From contig NZ_LIPF01000004.1 in NCBI RefSeq assembly GCF_001905385.1, forward strand, positions 186,001-250,000: 64,000 nucleotides of DNA, written 5' to 3'. This document shows, piece after piece, positions 7,938 to 16,742 of this stretch; position 1 is the stretch's first letter; the number at the start of each line of letters is the position of its first letter. Under the pieces are notes generated by a model that made no database searches, had not been told where the DNA came from, and was given only the letters and a program-made list of their open reading frames with translations. This DNA is from Streptomyces sp. CB02414. GTDB taxonomy: Bacteria; Actinomycetota; Actinomycetes; Streptomycetales; Streptomycetaceae. The position numbers were made by a program, and so were the translations under genes.

Positions 7938-9230
7938 CTACCGGCCCCCGCCCAGCAGGGCGTTGCACTCCCGCTGGAGTGCGATGTCACGCCACATCGC
8001 GTGCTGCGGCGCCGCGTTGGAACAGACGACGGCGCCCCGCGCCCCCGCACGGGCGGACTCGGTGACGGCCCGGCGACAGAGGGCCGCGCCGACCGGACCT
8101 CCCTCGAAGTCACTGCTGAGGGGTGTGTAGCCGACCCAGCCCTCACCGAAGACCAGGGGAACGCCGGTGTCGGCGGCCCAGTCGGCGGCCGCCCAGATCC
8201 AGAGGGAGAGGGTGGTCTCCATGGCCACGCGGTGCATGGCGTACCGGTCGTAGAGCCAGGCGTCGAAGCGGTCGGGGTCACACCAGTCGTGGACGTACAC
8301 CTCGCGCGCGCCGACGATCGTGGCGTCCAGACGCCACCGGTCCTCCTTCGGCGGCAGCCAATCCTCCAGCCGGGGCGCTCCCGGGCGCAGCAGTTCTCGC
8401 TCGGCTCGCTCCTGCGGGAACGGCCGGGACGGGTCCCGCAGCGCGAAGGTGTCGAGGAGTTCACCGAGGACGCCGTAGACGTACGGGTGGAAGACCGCGA
8501 CGTCCACGTCACGCGGGACACCGCGCAGAGAACCGACCGGCACCTCGGCGTAGTTGACCGTGACGGGGCGGTCCGGATGGCGCTCACGGAACCGGGCCAG
8601 TCCGCGCTCCAGGCGGGGGCGGAGCGCGAGGACGGGGTCCGCGTCGGCGGGCAGGCCGTCGGTGAGGCGGCCGGCCTGGACCTCGTTGTGCAGTTCGGTG
8701 AAGGCGATCCGGTCGTCGAAGCCGTCGTGCCCGGCGAGGAAGTCGACCAGGTCGGCGAGGGCGTCTGCCAGGGTCTCCGCGCGACGCTCCGGCTCGACGG
8801 CCATGACCGCGTCGTACCAGGAGCGGTCATCGGCGAAGGACGGTGACTGCTGGTACTCCCAGCTGGAGAGGATGACGAAGCAGTCGTGCCGCCGAGCCGC
8901 CTCGAACAGGGCAAGCAGGTGGGCGCGGGCGTCGATCTGCGCCGAAGCGCGCACGTCGTACCAGCGGACGCGCTGCCCGTAGTCACCCCCCAGTGGGCCG
9001 AGGCGCAGCCGGGTGGTGTCGAGGCCGCTCCCGAACAGCAGGAGCGGCATGGCGCAGATCCGGACGGTGTTGTACCCGCGCTCCACGGCCTCGGCGAAGG
9101 CCCGGTCGAGGTCGTCGAAGGGCTCACCGGGGCCGGTGCGGGTGTACCAGGAGAAGTCCCACAGGGAGACGGCGAGGACGGGGGGAAGATGGGCAGGCAG
9201 CGGTGTGGGCAAGGTCCGTAGGCCTTTCAT
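7938..9230 (-). CDS. Cellulase-like clan-A glycoside hydrolase, family unassigned
   Basis: A 430-residue cytosolic protein with the look of a GH-A TIM-barrel glycosidase: WDFSWYTRTG at strand 1, a probable acid/base Glu in FTELHNEVQ (equivalent to the NEP motif) and a probable nucleophile Glu in LVFGEGWVGYTP. I cannot name the family. It is the last gene of the operon GH35, binding protein, permease, permease, this gene, starting 22 bases after the previous stop with no obvious ribosome site. Context suggests it acts on an imported galactoside-containing oligosaccharide. Confidence 0.7.
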   Translation of the reverse strand: MKGLRTLPTPLPAHLPPVLAVSLWDFSWYTRTGPGEPFDDLDRAFAEAVERGYNTVRICAMPLLLFGSGLDTTRLRLGPLGGDYGQRVRWYDVRASAQIDARAHLLALFEAARRHDCFVILSSWEYQQSPSFADDRSWYDAVMAVEPERRAETLADALADLVDFLAGHDGFDDRIAFTELHNEVQAGRLTDGLPADADPVLALRPRLERGLARFRERHPDRPVTVNYAEVPVGSLRGVPRDVDVAVFHPYVYGVLGELLDTFALRDPSRPFPQERAERELLRPGAPRLEDWLPPKEDRWRLDATIVGAREVYVHDWCDPDRFDAWLYDRYAMHRVAMETTLSLWIWAAADWAADTGVPLVFGEGWVGYTPLSSDFEGGPVGAALCRRAVTESARAGARGAVVCSNAAPQHAMWRDIALQRECNALLGGGR

Positions 9231-9251
9231 GCAATTGGGGTGGTGGGTCGG

Positions 9252-10154
9252 TCAGCTCTTGACGGCGCCCGCGGTCAGCCCCTCGATGAGCTGCTTGCGC
9301 AGCAGGAAGAAGACGAGCAGGCTCGGAACGGCCGCGAGGACGGATCCGGCGAGTACCAGGTCGTACTGGCGGCCGGTGGCCCCGAACAGCGCCTGGAGGC
9401 CGAGTGGCAAGGTGTAGTCGTCGGGAGAACTCACCACGATCAGCGGCCAGATCAGACTGTTGTAGCTGTTGAGGAAGGACCACACGCCGAGGGCGCCGAG
9501 GGCGGGCCGCAGCAGCGGCACCACCACCCGCCGGAACAGCCCGAATTCCGTACAGCCGTCGACCCGGGCCGCGTCCAGCAGTGCGTCGGGCACGGCCTGC
9601 TCCGTGAACTGCCGCATCATGAAGATCCCGAAGGCGGGCGCCACCCACGGCACGACCAGGGCGAAGTAAGGGGTGGTCAGGTGAGCCTTGGCGAGCATGA
9701 TGAACAGCGGCACCACGATCACCGCGAACGGCACCGCCAGTGAGCTGAACATGACGTGGAAGAGAACGTTCTGGCCGCGGAAGCGGTACTTGGCGAACGC
9801 GAACCCCGCCAGGGCACACAACCCGACCGCCAGCACTGTGGAGACGGCCGCCACCACGGTGCTGACGAACAGCCAGCTCCAGAACGGCTGGGCGTCCAGC
9901 AGCCCCCGGTAGTTGTCCAGGGTGGCCGGCGAGGGAAGCGGACGCGGCGGGTAGCCGAAGATGTCGCCCCGTGCCTTGAAGGACGAGGACAGTGCCCACA
10001 GCAGCGGCAGCGCGAACACCGCCAGCAGGGTGATCAGGAACGTGTACAGCAGGACCCGACCGCTCGTGGTGCGCAGGCGGCGCCCGCGCGGCGGACGGCG
10101 AGGCGGGACGGGACCGTCGGTCACGGCGGCGGGATGCGGGGCAGCGGCGGTCAT
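9252..10154 (-). CDS. Sugar ABC transporter permease, MalG-like
   Basis: Second permease of the galactoside-linked importer, 300 residues, about six membrane segments after an Arg/Pro-rich tail. Start ATG 10154 (MTAAAPHPAA) overlaps the upstream permease stop by 4 bases (ATGA). The EAA loop is ALLDAARVDGCTEFGLFRRV. The protein ends with the characteristic RKQLIEGLTAGAVKS. No ATPase gene is present in the operon. Confidence 0.95.
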   Translation of the reverse strand: MTAAAPHPAAVTDGPVPPRRPPRGRRLRTTSGRVLLYTFLITLLAVFALPLLWALSSSFKARGDIFGYPPRPLPSPATLDNYRGLLDAQPFWSWLFVSTVVAAVSTVLAVGLCALAGFAFAKYRFRGQNVLFHVMFSSLAVPFAVIVVPLFIMLAKAHLTTPYFALVVPWVAPAFGIFMMRQFTEQAVPDALLDAARVDGCTEFGLFRRVVVPLLRPALGALGVWSFLNSYNSLIWPLIVVSSPDDYTLPLGLQALFGATGRQYDLVLAGSVLAAVPSLLVFFLLRKQLIEGLTAGAVKS

Positions 10155-11119
10155 CGGTCGTTCCTTCCTACGCCCAGGGCACGCATCGCGAGCTGTCCGA
10201 CCAGGAAAACGGCGACGAAGAGGACCACGCCGGCCGCCGCCGCGTAACCGAGCTGCTGGCGCTGGAAACCGGCGCGGAAGATGAACATGGCGACCGACAG
10301 CGTGGACTCGCCGGGACCGCCCTGAGTGAGCAGGAACGGCTCCTCGAATATCTGCGCGGTACTGACCAGGACGGTGACCGCGACGAACGCGGTCACCGGC
10401 CGCAGCGCCGGCAGGGTGACGTTCAGGAAGCGGCGCACCGGGCCGGCCCCGTCGAGGGCCGCCGCCTCGTACAGTTCCCGCGGCACGTTCTGCAGTCCGG
10501 CCAGGAAGAACACGGTGAGGTAGCCCGTCCAGCGCCACAGCACCAGTACGACCACGCAGATCCGCGCCCAGCCGGGGCTGCCGAGCCAGTCGATGCCGCC
10601 GAACCCGAACAGTGCCTGCCCGGCCGCGTTGAGCAGACCGAACTCGTTGTCGAAGAACAGCCCGAACACCAGGGTGATGACGATGGGCGAGATCACCACG
10701 GGCATGAAGTACGTCAGCCGGAACAGGTCCCGGCCGCGCAGTCCGCGGCTGTTGAGCGCCTGGGCGATGAGCAGCGCCGCCGGTGTCACGACGCAGAGCG
10801 CGAAGACGACGTAGAAGCCGGTGTTGCCCACCGAGGTCCAGAAGCTGTCGTCCCCGAGCAGGTCCCGGTAGTTGCGCAGTCCGACCCAGCGCGGGGTGCC
10901 GAGTCCGGCCCACTCGGTGCAGGACAGGTACAGGCCGACGAGGACGGGGACGAGCAGGAAGAGCCCGTACAGGACGTAGAAGGGTGAGATGAAGACGTAC
11001 GGGGCCCAGGTGCGCTGGCGGCGCGACCACCAGGAGCGTCGGTCGGGGTTCGTGCCCGTACGGGTGTCGTCGGATGTCGTGCGGGTGCCGGTCAGGGGGG
11101 CCGGTGGCGAAGCGGTCAT
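10151..11119 (-). CDS. Sugar ABC transporter permease, MalF-like
   Basis: First permease of the importer, 322 residues. A basic tail (RRSWWSRRQRTWAPYVF) leads into the first membrane segment. The EAA loop is ELYEAAALDGAGPVRRFLNV, with the usual PALRPVTAF after it. ATG 11119 overlaps the binding-protein stop as ATGA and follows AGGTGAG. Translational coupling on both sides indicates stoichiometric synthesis of the transporter. Confidence 0.95.
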   Translation of the reverse strand: MTASPPAPLTGTRTTSDDTRTGTNPDRRSWWSRRQRTWAPYVFISPFYVLYGLFLLVPVLVGLYLSCTEWAGLGTPRWVGLRNYRDLLGDDSFWTSVGNTGFYVVFALCVVTPAALLIAQALNSRGLRGRDLFRLTYFMPVVISPIVITLVFGLFFDNEFGLLNAAGQALFGFGGIDWLGSPGWARICVVVLVLWRWTGYLTVFFLAGLQNVPRELYEAAALDGAGPVRRFLNVTLPALRPVTAFVAVTVLVSTAQIFEEPFLLTQGGPGESTLSVAMFIFRAGFQRQQLGYAAAAGVVLFVAVFLVGQLAMRALGVGRNDR

Positions 11120-12444
11120 CGTCTCACCTGCTGTCTGTAGGCGGCCAGGCCGGCCTTGAGCGCGGCGGTGGGGGAGGAGCGGCCCTTGAGCGCGTCGAGT
11201 ACCGGGCCTCCGAGGACGTCAGTGAGGATCTGCATGCCGGGGGCCTGGTAGAAGAGCGGGAGGTCGGCGGCGGCGCGGCCGTATACGTCGAAGACGCGTT
11301 GCCCGCCGAGGTACGCGTCCTCGGTGGCGAGCAGTTCCGGATCCTCGTAGAGGGAGGTGAGAGTGGGGAGGAACCCGCCCGAGCGGTAGCGCAGGAGCTG
11401 GCCCTCCCGGGTGAGGTAGACGCGGCCGAGCAGTTCGAGGGCCGCGCGGGTGTGGGGCTTGTCCCTGAGGACGGTGAAGGCCGTGCCGCCCAGCGTGGAG
11501 GCGAGGTGGCCGCCGCCGGCGAAGCGCGGGAGGGTCCGCATCCGCCACCGGCCCTTCTGTTCGGGCACGTTGGCCTGGAGACCGTAGGCGTTGTACCAGT
11601 TCGGCATGGCGGTGGCTGCGAGCCGCCCCGACTTCAGAGCGGCGGCACAGGCGCTGCCGTACGGGTCGGGCAGGGCCAGCAACACGCCGGTGCGCACACC
11701 GCGGCACATGAACTCCAGTACCTCCACCGACTCCGGCGAGTCCAGGGTCAGCTCCCCCGAGGCGTCGAAGAAGGAACCGCCGCGCTGGAGCAGCAGTTGC
11801 AGGAACCCGTTGACGACGGAGCCGTTGTCACCGGTGGAGACCATGCCGAGGCTGACGCGGTGGTCGGCGTGCAGCCGCTCGCCCTGCTCGGCGAGTTCCT
11901 CCCAGGTCTCGGTGCCGGGCGCGATGCCGTACTTCTCGAAGAGGTCCTGGCGGTAGTAGAGGACGGTGACGGAGTTGTCGGAGTCGAGGCCGTAGGGGAC
12001 GCCGTCCACCGTGTAGGGGGCGAGCTTGAGGAGGCCGTCGCCGAGGGGGCGTACGGTCTCTGAGAGGTCGACGAAGAGATTCTCGGCGATGCCGTAGCCC
12101 ATCACTCGGGGGTACTGGTCGATGACGATGCCCGCGAGGTCCGGGGTGTCGCCGTCGGCGATCGCCTGGGCCATCAGCCGCGTGACGATGTCGGCCGGGG
12201 CGGCGTTGGTGATGTGCATCCGGTAGTCGAAGCGCGACCCACGCATCAAGGCCCGGTCCCGGACCGCCTTCTGGTACGTGGTGACGTACCCGGGGTCGTG
12301 GGTCCACAGGTCGATGTCCACCGGCCCCGAGGCGACGGGTGCCGCCGACGACGTCGCGCACGCGGTCAGAGCGGGGGCGGCCAGCAGTCCGAGGCCGAGG
12401 CCCGCGGCACCGCGCAGCAGGGTTCTGCGGCCGGGGTCAGCCAT
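11116..12444 (-). CDS. Sugar ABC transporter substrate-binding lipoprotein
   Basis: Extracellular solute-binding protein of 442 residues. The leader has a twin arginine (GRRTLLRG) and a lipobox LTAC with Cys29. The mature protein shows the family pattern (DIDLWTHDPGY near the start, VDGVPYGLDSDNSVTVLYYR in the middle, GGTAFTVLRDKPHTRAALE near the end). The start at 12444 overlaps the GH35 gene end by 8 bases, with GGAG 6 bases upstream. Ligand unknown; co-transcription with a beta-galactosidase suggests a galactosylated oligosaccharide. Confidence 0.94.
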   Translation of the reverse strand: MADPGRRTLLRGAAGLGLGLLAAPALTACATSSAAPVASGPVDIDLWTHDPGYVTTYQKAVRDRALMRGSRFDYRMHITNAAPADIVTRLMAQAIADGDTPDLAGIVIDQYPRVMGYGIAENLFVDLSETVRPLGDGLLKLAPYTVDGVPYGLDSDNSVTVLYYRQDLFEKYGIAPGTETWEELAEQGERLHADHRVSLGMVSTGDNGSVVNGFLQLLLQRGGSFFDASGELTLDSPESVEVLEFMCRGVRTGVLLALPDPYGSACAAALKSGRLAATAMPNWYNAYGLQANVPEQKGRWRMRTLPRFAGGGHLASTLGGTAFTVLRDKPHTRAALELLGRVYLTREGQLLRYRSGGFLPTLTSLYEDPELLATEDAYLGGQRVFDVYGRAAADLPLFYQAPGMQILTDVLGGPVLDALKGRSSPTAALKAGLAAYRQQVRR

Positions 12445-14815
12445 GATCGGCTCCGTCGGCGACGCGCAGGGTGGCCCGGTGCACGGGGATCAGGCTCACC
12501 CTGTCCACGGCAGCCCGCTTCCGCCCCGCCGCCAGACCGTCGCGCACCGAGGCGTCGACGTACACCTCGCTCTCCTCGGGCAGCGGCAGCACGCGGATCT
12601 CGACCCCGTGCTCGACGGCCTGCCCTGCGAAGCGGCGCAGGCCGATCTCCCAGTCCGGGCCGTACCAGAAGTGGTCGGCGACCAGCCGGCCGCCGATGTA
12701 CGCGCGGGCCACGTCTCCGGTGTACGTCACCCGCAGCAGCACCTCGCCGCCGCCGGCGAACGCCTCCTGGGGGACCGTCACCCGGTACACGGCCGCCGAG
12801 TCGAAGTCCTCGTCGCGCGGGGCCGACGCCCGGTCGTGCGATCCGCCCGTGCGTGCGGGTGGGGCCGTGGCCTCGGCGCGTTCACAGCCGGCCCTGGCCT
12901 CCGCCGTGGCGCGGGGAGGGGAGAGCGGCCACCGGGTGAAGGCGCCGTCGGCGACCGGAGCACCCAGACCGCCGCCGGTGAGCGCGTCGGGCGCGGGGAG
13001 GAAGGCCAGGGACGTGGTGGACGCGGTGGTGTGCAGGCTGATCTCGTCGCCGTCGGTGACGACGAGGTCGTCGCTGAGGAGCAGCCGGTCTGTTCCCCGG
13101 ACGTGGACCTTGTCGACGGTGAGAGCTTGTTGTTCGTCCAGGACGAGGACGCGTACGGGGCCGTCGGGCCCGTGGACCGTGAGCAGGGCGTCGGTGCCCG
13201 GTTGCGGCACGGAGACCAGGGTTCCGTCCGTGCCCGTGCGCACCTCGGCCGGTCCCTCCACGCGCAGGCCCGCGGGCAGCGCGAGCGTCACGGGTGTGCC
13301 GGCGGTGGCGGCCAGCACTGTCATGGGCACACCGTCCACTCCGAGCCGGGTCAGGGGCTGGGCGGTGGCCCAGTCGAGGATGACCCCTTGGCCGAGGCCG
13401 AGGCCGATCGGCCACACGAAGTGTGCGCCCGACGGGATGCTCACGGGCCGGTCGGGCAGGGTGACCGCGCGTCCGTCCGCCAGGCGCACCTGGAAGCGGA
13501 CCCCGTCGTGGCGGGGCAGGGGCTCGTGAGGCTGGTGGTTGTTGACGAACAGGAAGCCGCGCTTCCCGTCCGAGCGGACCGTCCAACGCAGGGTGGTGCG
13601 GTCGTCGAGGCCGTCGGGCCTCGTCTCCGACGGCACCGGTGCCATCCGCGCCAGATCGGCCCCCCGGTCGTGCAGGAAGAGGTGGTGGGCGCGCAGGGCG
13701 AAGAAGGACGGGCGAACCTGACCGTACTCGCCCAGCGGCGCCTGGAAGTCGTACGTGACCACCGGAAGGTCATTGGGGTAGCCGGTGTCGTGCGACTCCT
13801 GGTTGGGCAACTCGTGGTCCAGGCGCTGGGAGCAGCCGTGGTACAGGTAGTAGCCCTGCCACACCGAGCCGCTGCCCAGCTTGGCCAGCGCCAACGAGGT
13901 GATGTCGGCGGCCGGGATCAGGGGCCTGCGATGATAGGCGATGGCCATCCCGCCGCCCAGCTCGCAGGTGGCGTACGGGTAGCGGAGGTCGTCCGGTCCC
14001 GTGCCCGCGGGGGCGTGGGACCTGAGATCGGCGCCGATAGCGTGGTCGTCACGGATCGGGGTGAAGAAGTAGTGGCGGCGCATGTGCCGCGCCCAGCCGT
14101 CGTGCGCCTCCTCCCAGAACGCCTCCGGGTAACCGCCGTACAGCGGCAGCAGCACGTCGGCGGGCAGATCCGCCGCGCCCCAGGCGGTCGCCGTCCACAG
14201 CGGGGCCCGCAGCCCCGCCTCCTCGGCGGTGCGTCGCAGCGTCGCCAAGTGGGCCGGCTGGTCGTACAGCTCGTTCTCGATCTGTACGGCGACCACCGGA
14301 CCGCCCTCGTCGTAGGACAGACCGCGCAGCTCCTGTGCGATCCGGGCGTAGTAGGGCCGGACCAGATCCAGGTAGGCGGGGTCGTCGGTGCGCGGTACGC
14401 AGCCGGTCTCCGCCAGCCAGTCGGGGAAACCGCCGTTGCGGCACTCACCGTGCGCCCACGGACCGATCCGCATCACCACGGCCAGCCCCAGTTCGCCGCA
14501 GAGTTCGACAAAGCGGCGGACGTCGAGCCCGCCGTCGAACCGCCGGACGCCGCGGTGCTCCTCGTGCTGGTTCCAGAACAGGTACGTGGCCACGGTGTCC
14601 ACACCGCCGGCCCGCATCTTGAGCAGCTCCTCGCGCCACCCGTCGGCCGGGTAGCGGCTGAAATGGAACTCACCGGTGACCGGTATCCAGGGTTGCCCGT
14701 CCCGGTACACACACCGGCTGTCCACCGACACGGGCCGCGGGGTCCCCGCGGCGCTGCCCATGGGCAGGTGTCCCGAGAGGGGAGGGGGCGGCGTGGGGGC
14801 ATTCGACAAAAGCAT
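12437..14815 (-). CDS. GH35 beta-galactosidase
   Basis: Releases terminal beta-galactose, probably in the cytosol since no signal peptide is seen. 792 residues. The N-terminal TIM barrel starts with WIPVTGEFHFSRYP (about residue 43). The acid/base Glu is in QIENELYD near 178, and the probable nucleophile Glu in CELGGGM near 283. Beta-domains follow, and a C-terminal jelly-roll carries the AYIGGRLVADHFWYG motif typical of GH35. It is the first gene of a five-gene leftward operon with an importer and is divergent from the GntR regulator at 15009. Together with the galactose-oxidation genes across the intergenic region, this makes galactose release the likely role. Confidence 0.93.
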   Translation of the reverse strand: MLLSNAPTPPPPLSGHLPMGSAAGTPRPVSVDSRCVYRDGQPWIPVTGEFHFSRYPADGWREELLKMRAGGVDTVATYLFWNQHEEHRGVRRFDGGLDVRRFVELCGELGLAVVMRIGPWAHGECRNGGFPDWLAETGCVPRTDDPAYLDLVRPYYARIAQELRGLSYDEGGPVVAVQIENELYDQPAHLATLRRTAEEAGLRAPLWTATAWGAADLPADVLLPLYGGYPEAFWEEAHDGWARHMRRHYFFTPIRDDHAIGADLRSHAPAGTGPDDLRYPYATCELGGGMAIAYHRRPLIPAADITSLALAKLGSGSVWQGYYLYHGCSQRLDHELPNQESHDTGYPNDLPVVTYDFQAPLGEYGQVRPSFFALRAHHLFLHDRGADLARMAPVPSETRPDGLDDRTTLRWTVRSDGKRGFLFVNNHQPHEPLPRHDGVRFQVRLADGRAVTLPDRPVSIPSGAHFVWPIGLGLGQGVILDWATAQPLTRLGVDGVPMTVLAATAGTPVTLALPAGLRVEGPAEVRTGTDGTLVSVPQPGTDALLTVHGPDGPVRVLVLDEQQALTVDKVHVRGTDRLLLSDDLVVTDGDEISLHTTASTTSLAFLPAPDALTGGGLGAPVADGAFTRWPLSPPRATAEARAGCERAEATAPPARTGGSHDRASAPRDEDFDSAAVYRVTVPQEAFAGGGEVLLRVTYTGDVARAYIGGRLVADHFWYGPDWEIGLRRFAGQAVEHGVEIRVLPLPEESEVYVDASVRDGLAAGRKRAAVDRVSLIPVHRATLRVADGADHG

Positions 14816-14906
14816 GACGGGCGGCTCCCGTGTCAGTGGCTTGCTGAAGCGTGACTCGCTGAAGTGGGGTTCATCGTCAGTGCCGGTAACAGGGCTGTCA
14901 AGATGT

Positions 14907-14919
14907 ATTAATAATTAAT
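14907..14919. promoter_or_regulatory. GntR-type operator in the GH35/regulator intergenic region
   Basis: ATTAATAATTAAT is a perfect 13-base palindrome in otherwise GC-rich DNA. It lies just upstream of a leftward TTGACA (14896-14901) facing the GH35 gene and 90 bases before the GntR start. It resembles the sites at 15808-15821 and 24459-24472, which supports autoregulation plus control of the GH35 operon. Confidence 0.6.
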
Positions 14920-15008
14920 GTCCGGCGATATCATGGGCCCACGCTCGCGCGCCCGCGGCGCCCTTCCTTGCGCGCCCCGGGCGTGCTCGATGTCAAGGAG
15001 ATGACGGC

Positions 15009-15740
15009 ATGGCGGCCTACAGTGCCCGAGGTGTGCACGGACAGGTGGTGCAGTCGCTCGGAGCGCGCATCGTGGGCGGTGCCGTGCCCGAGGGGGCGAC
15101 CCTGGATGTGCGGGCGCTGGGGGAGGAGCTCGACGTCAGTCTGACCGTGATGCGTGAGTCACTGAAGGTCCTGGCCGGCAAGGGCCTCATCGACGCGCGG
15201 CAGAAGCGGGGCACATTCGTCCGGGAGCGCAGGCACTGGAACCTCCTTGACGCCGACGTCATCCGCTGGCTGGTCGAGGGAGGTGCCGGTGAACAGCTGA
15301 TGCGGGACCTCGCCGACGTCCGCTCCATTGTCGAGCCTGCCGCCGCGCGTCGCGCCGCTCTGTACCGGACGGACGCCGACCTGGGGGCGCTGGAGATGGC
15401 GCTCGACGCCATGGGGCGCGCCCGAGCGGACTCCGCCGAAGCCGCCGAGGCCGACGCCGCCTTTCATCGCGGCCTACTGGCGGCCACCGGCAACGAAATG
15501 CTGGCCCGCATGGACCTGTTCCTCGAACCCGGTCTGCGCGAGCGCGACCGCCTCGTTCACGCGCACGCCGCCGTCGACGACCCCGTGCCCAGTCACCGCG
15601 CCGTTCTCGACGCCGTGCGCGACGGTGACCCGGTCCGGGCCGAGCTTGCCATGTTCGACCTGCTGGCCAAGGCGGTCGAGGACCTCGGCCGGCTCACCGG
15701 CGATTCGGCTGCCTCCCGGCCGTCCGGCGGGGCCCGCTGA
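15009..15740 (+). CDS. GntR-family (FadR/FCD) regulator, DgoR-like
   Basis: Transcription factor of 243 residues. The winged helix-turn-helix lies in residues 8-75 (LGARIVGGAVPEG, then ALGEELDVSLTVMRESLKVL and GLIDARQKRGTFV). An FCD effector domain follows from about 95 (LADVRSIVEPAAARRAA, FHRGLLAATGNEML, VPSHRAVLDAVRDGD), carrying the Asp/His metal-site pattern of that family. AAGGAG precedes ATG 15009. It sits between the GH35-importer operon and the galactonate pathway; regulators of this class (DgoR) control galactonate genes in other bacteria. Galactonate or a pathway intermediate is therefore the likely effector (inference). Confidence 0.93.
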   Translation: MAAYSARGVHGQVVQSLGARIVGGAVPEGATLDVRALGEELDVSLTVMRESLKVLAGKGLIDARQKRGTFVRERRHWNLLDADVIRWLVEGGAGEQLMRDLADVRSIVEPAAARRAALYRTDADLGALEMALDAMGRARADSAEAAEADAAFHRGLLAATGNEMLARMDLFLEPGLRERDRLVHAHAAVDDPVPSHRAVLDAVRDGDPVRAELAMFDLLAKAVEDLGRLTGDSAASRPSGGAR

Positions 15741-15792
15741 GCCGGCGAGCGTTGCTCGTGCACGCTGTGACCTGCGCCTCAAGCGAGGCATC

Positions 15793-15821
15793 TTGGCCTC
15801 GGTCAATAATTCATATTTAAT
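15793..15821 (+). promoter_or_regulatory. Promoter and GntR-type operator of the galactose-oxidation operon
   Basis: TTGGCC (15793-15798) and TTTAAT (15816-15821) are spaced 17 bases apart. The 14-mer AATTCATATTTAAT (15808-15821) covers the -10 element. The same 14-mer occurs in reverse orientation at 24459-24472, at the same position relative to another promoter. Binding there would block polymerase. Confidence 0.6.
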
Positions 15822-15904
15822 AATTTCAGTGGCGCGGTCACGTTCCACCGGACCGTCCCACCCGCTCCACCTACCCGTCCACGCCGCAGCTCTCGGAGTC
15901 GCCC

Positions 15905-16690
15905 ATGTCGTCCTCGTATCCGCAGCCTCCCCGGGCGGGGGCCCGTTTCGACGGGCGTGTCGCCGTGGTGACGGGAGCGGCCGGCGGCATCGGCGCCGCG
16001 ACCGCACGGCGGCTCGCGGACGAGGGAGCCCGCGTCCTCGTCGCCGACATCGACACCGCGGAGGGCGAGCGCACGGCGCGCGCCATCCGGGACGCCGGCG
16101 GCCAGGCGCTCTTCCACCGCACCGACGTGAGCGACGAAGCGTCCTGGGCCGCGGCGCTGGACGCCGTTCGCGGCGCCTACGGCCCCGTCTCCGCTCTGGT
16201 CTCCAACGCCTACGCCGTGCGCGTCGCCCCGGCCCACGCCACGACGCTCGACCAGTGGAACCAGCAGCTCGGCGTCACCCTCACCGGAGCCTTCCTCGGC
16301 TTCAGGGCATGCCTGGAGGACCTGCGCGCCACCCGTGGCGGCGCCGTCCTGATCTCCTCCGTGCACGCCCTCGTCGGACTTCCGGGCCGCCCCGCCTACG
16401 CATCCGCCAAGGCCGGACTCACCGGCCTGGCACGCCAGTTGGCCGTCGAGTACGGACCGGACGTCCGGGTGAACGCCCTGCTGCCCGGTCCCGTCCTCAC
16501 CCGTGCCTGGGACGGCATCGGTGAGGAGGACCGACGTGCCAGCGCGGAACAGACCGTGGCCGGCCGGCTCGGCCGACCCGAGGAGGTGGCCGGCGCCACC
16601 GCCTTCCTGCTGAGCGACGACGCCTCCTTCGTGACCGGCGCCTCGCTGGTCGTGGACGGCGGCTGGAGTGCGTACAAGACCTCGTCCTGA
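15905..16690 (+). CDS. SDR-family oxidoreductase, probable aldose (galactose) 1-dehydrogenase
   Basis: NAD(P)-dependent short-chain dehydrogenase, 261 residues. Shows the cofactor motif TGAAGGIG (about 25-32), the Asp/Ile acidic position in VADIDTAEG favouring NAD, the catalytic Ser of ISSVHALVG and the YASAK catalytic Tyr/Lys, and the C-terminal ASFVTGASLVVDGGW. As first gene of an operon with lactonase, galactonate dehydratase, kinase and aldolase, it probably oxidises galactose to the lactone. Fucose, arabinose or rhamnose dehydrogenase activity is possible from family alone. Confidence 0.85.
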   Translation: MSSSYPQPPRAGARFDGRVAVVTGAAGGIGAATARRLADEGARVLVADIDTAEGERTARAIRDAGGQALFHRTDVSDEASWAAALDAVRGAYGPVSALVSNAYAVRVAPAHATTLDQWNQQLGVTLTGAFLGFRACLEDLRATRGGAVLISSVHALVGLPGRPAYASAKAGLTGLARQLAVEYGPDVRVNALLPGPVLTRAWDGIGEEDRRASAEQTVAGRLGRPEEVAGATAFLLSDDASFVTGASLVVDGGWSAYKTSS

Positions 16691-16742
16691 GAACGCGCCC
16701 GTCCGCGGCGGGCACCCGCGCCCGGCCGCACCAAGGAGAAGC

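Noticed and set aside
12278..14854. Long rightward open frame of more than 850 codons opposite the binding-protein and GH35 genes
   Set aside because: Composition-driven shadow of the real leftward genes; no domain, low-complexity Gly/Arg/Val sequence.
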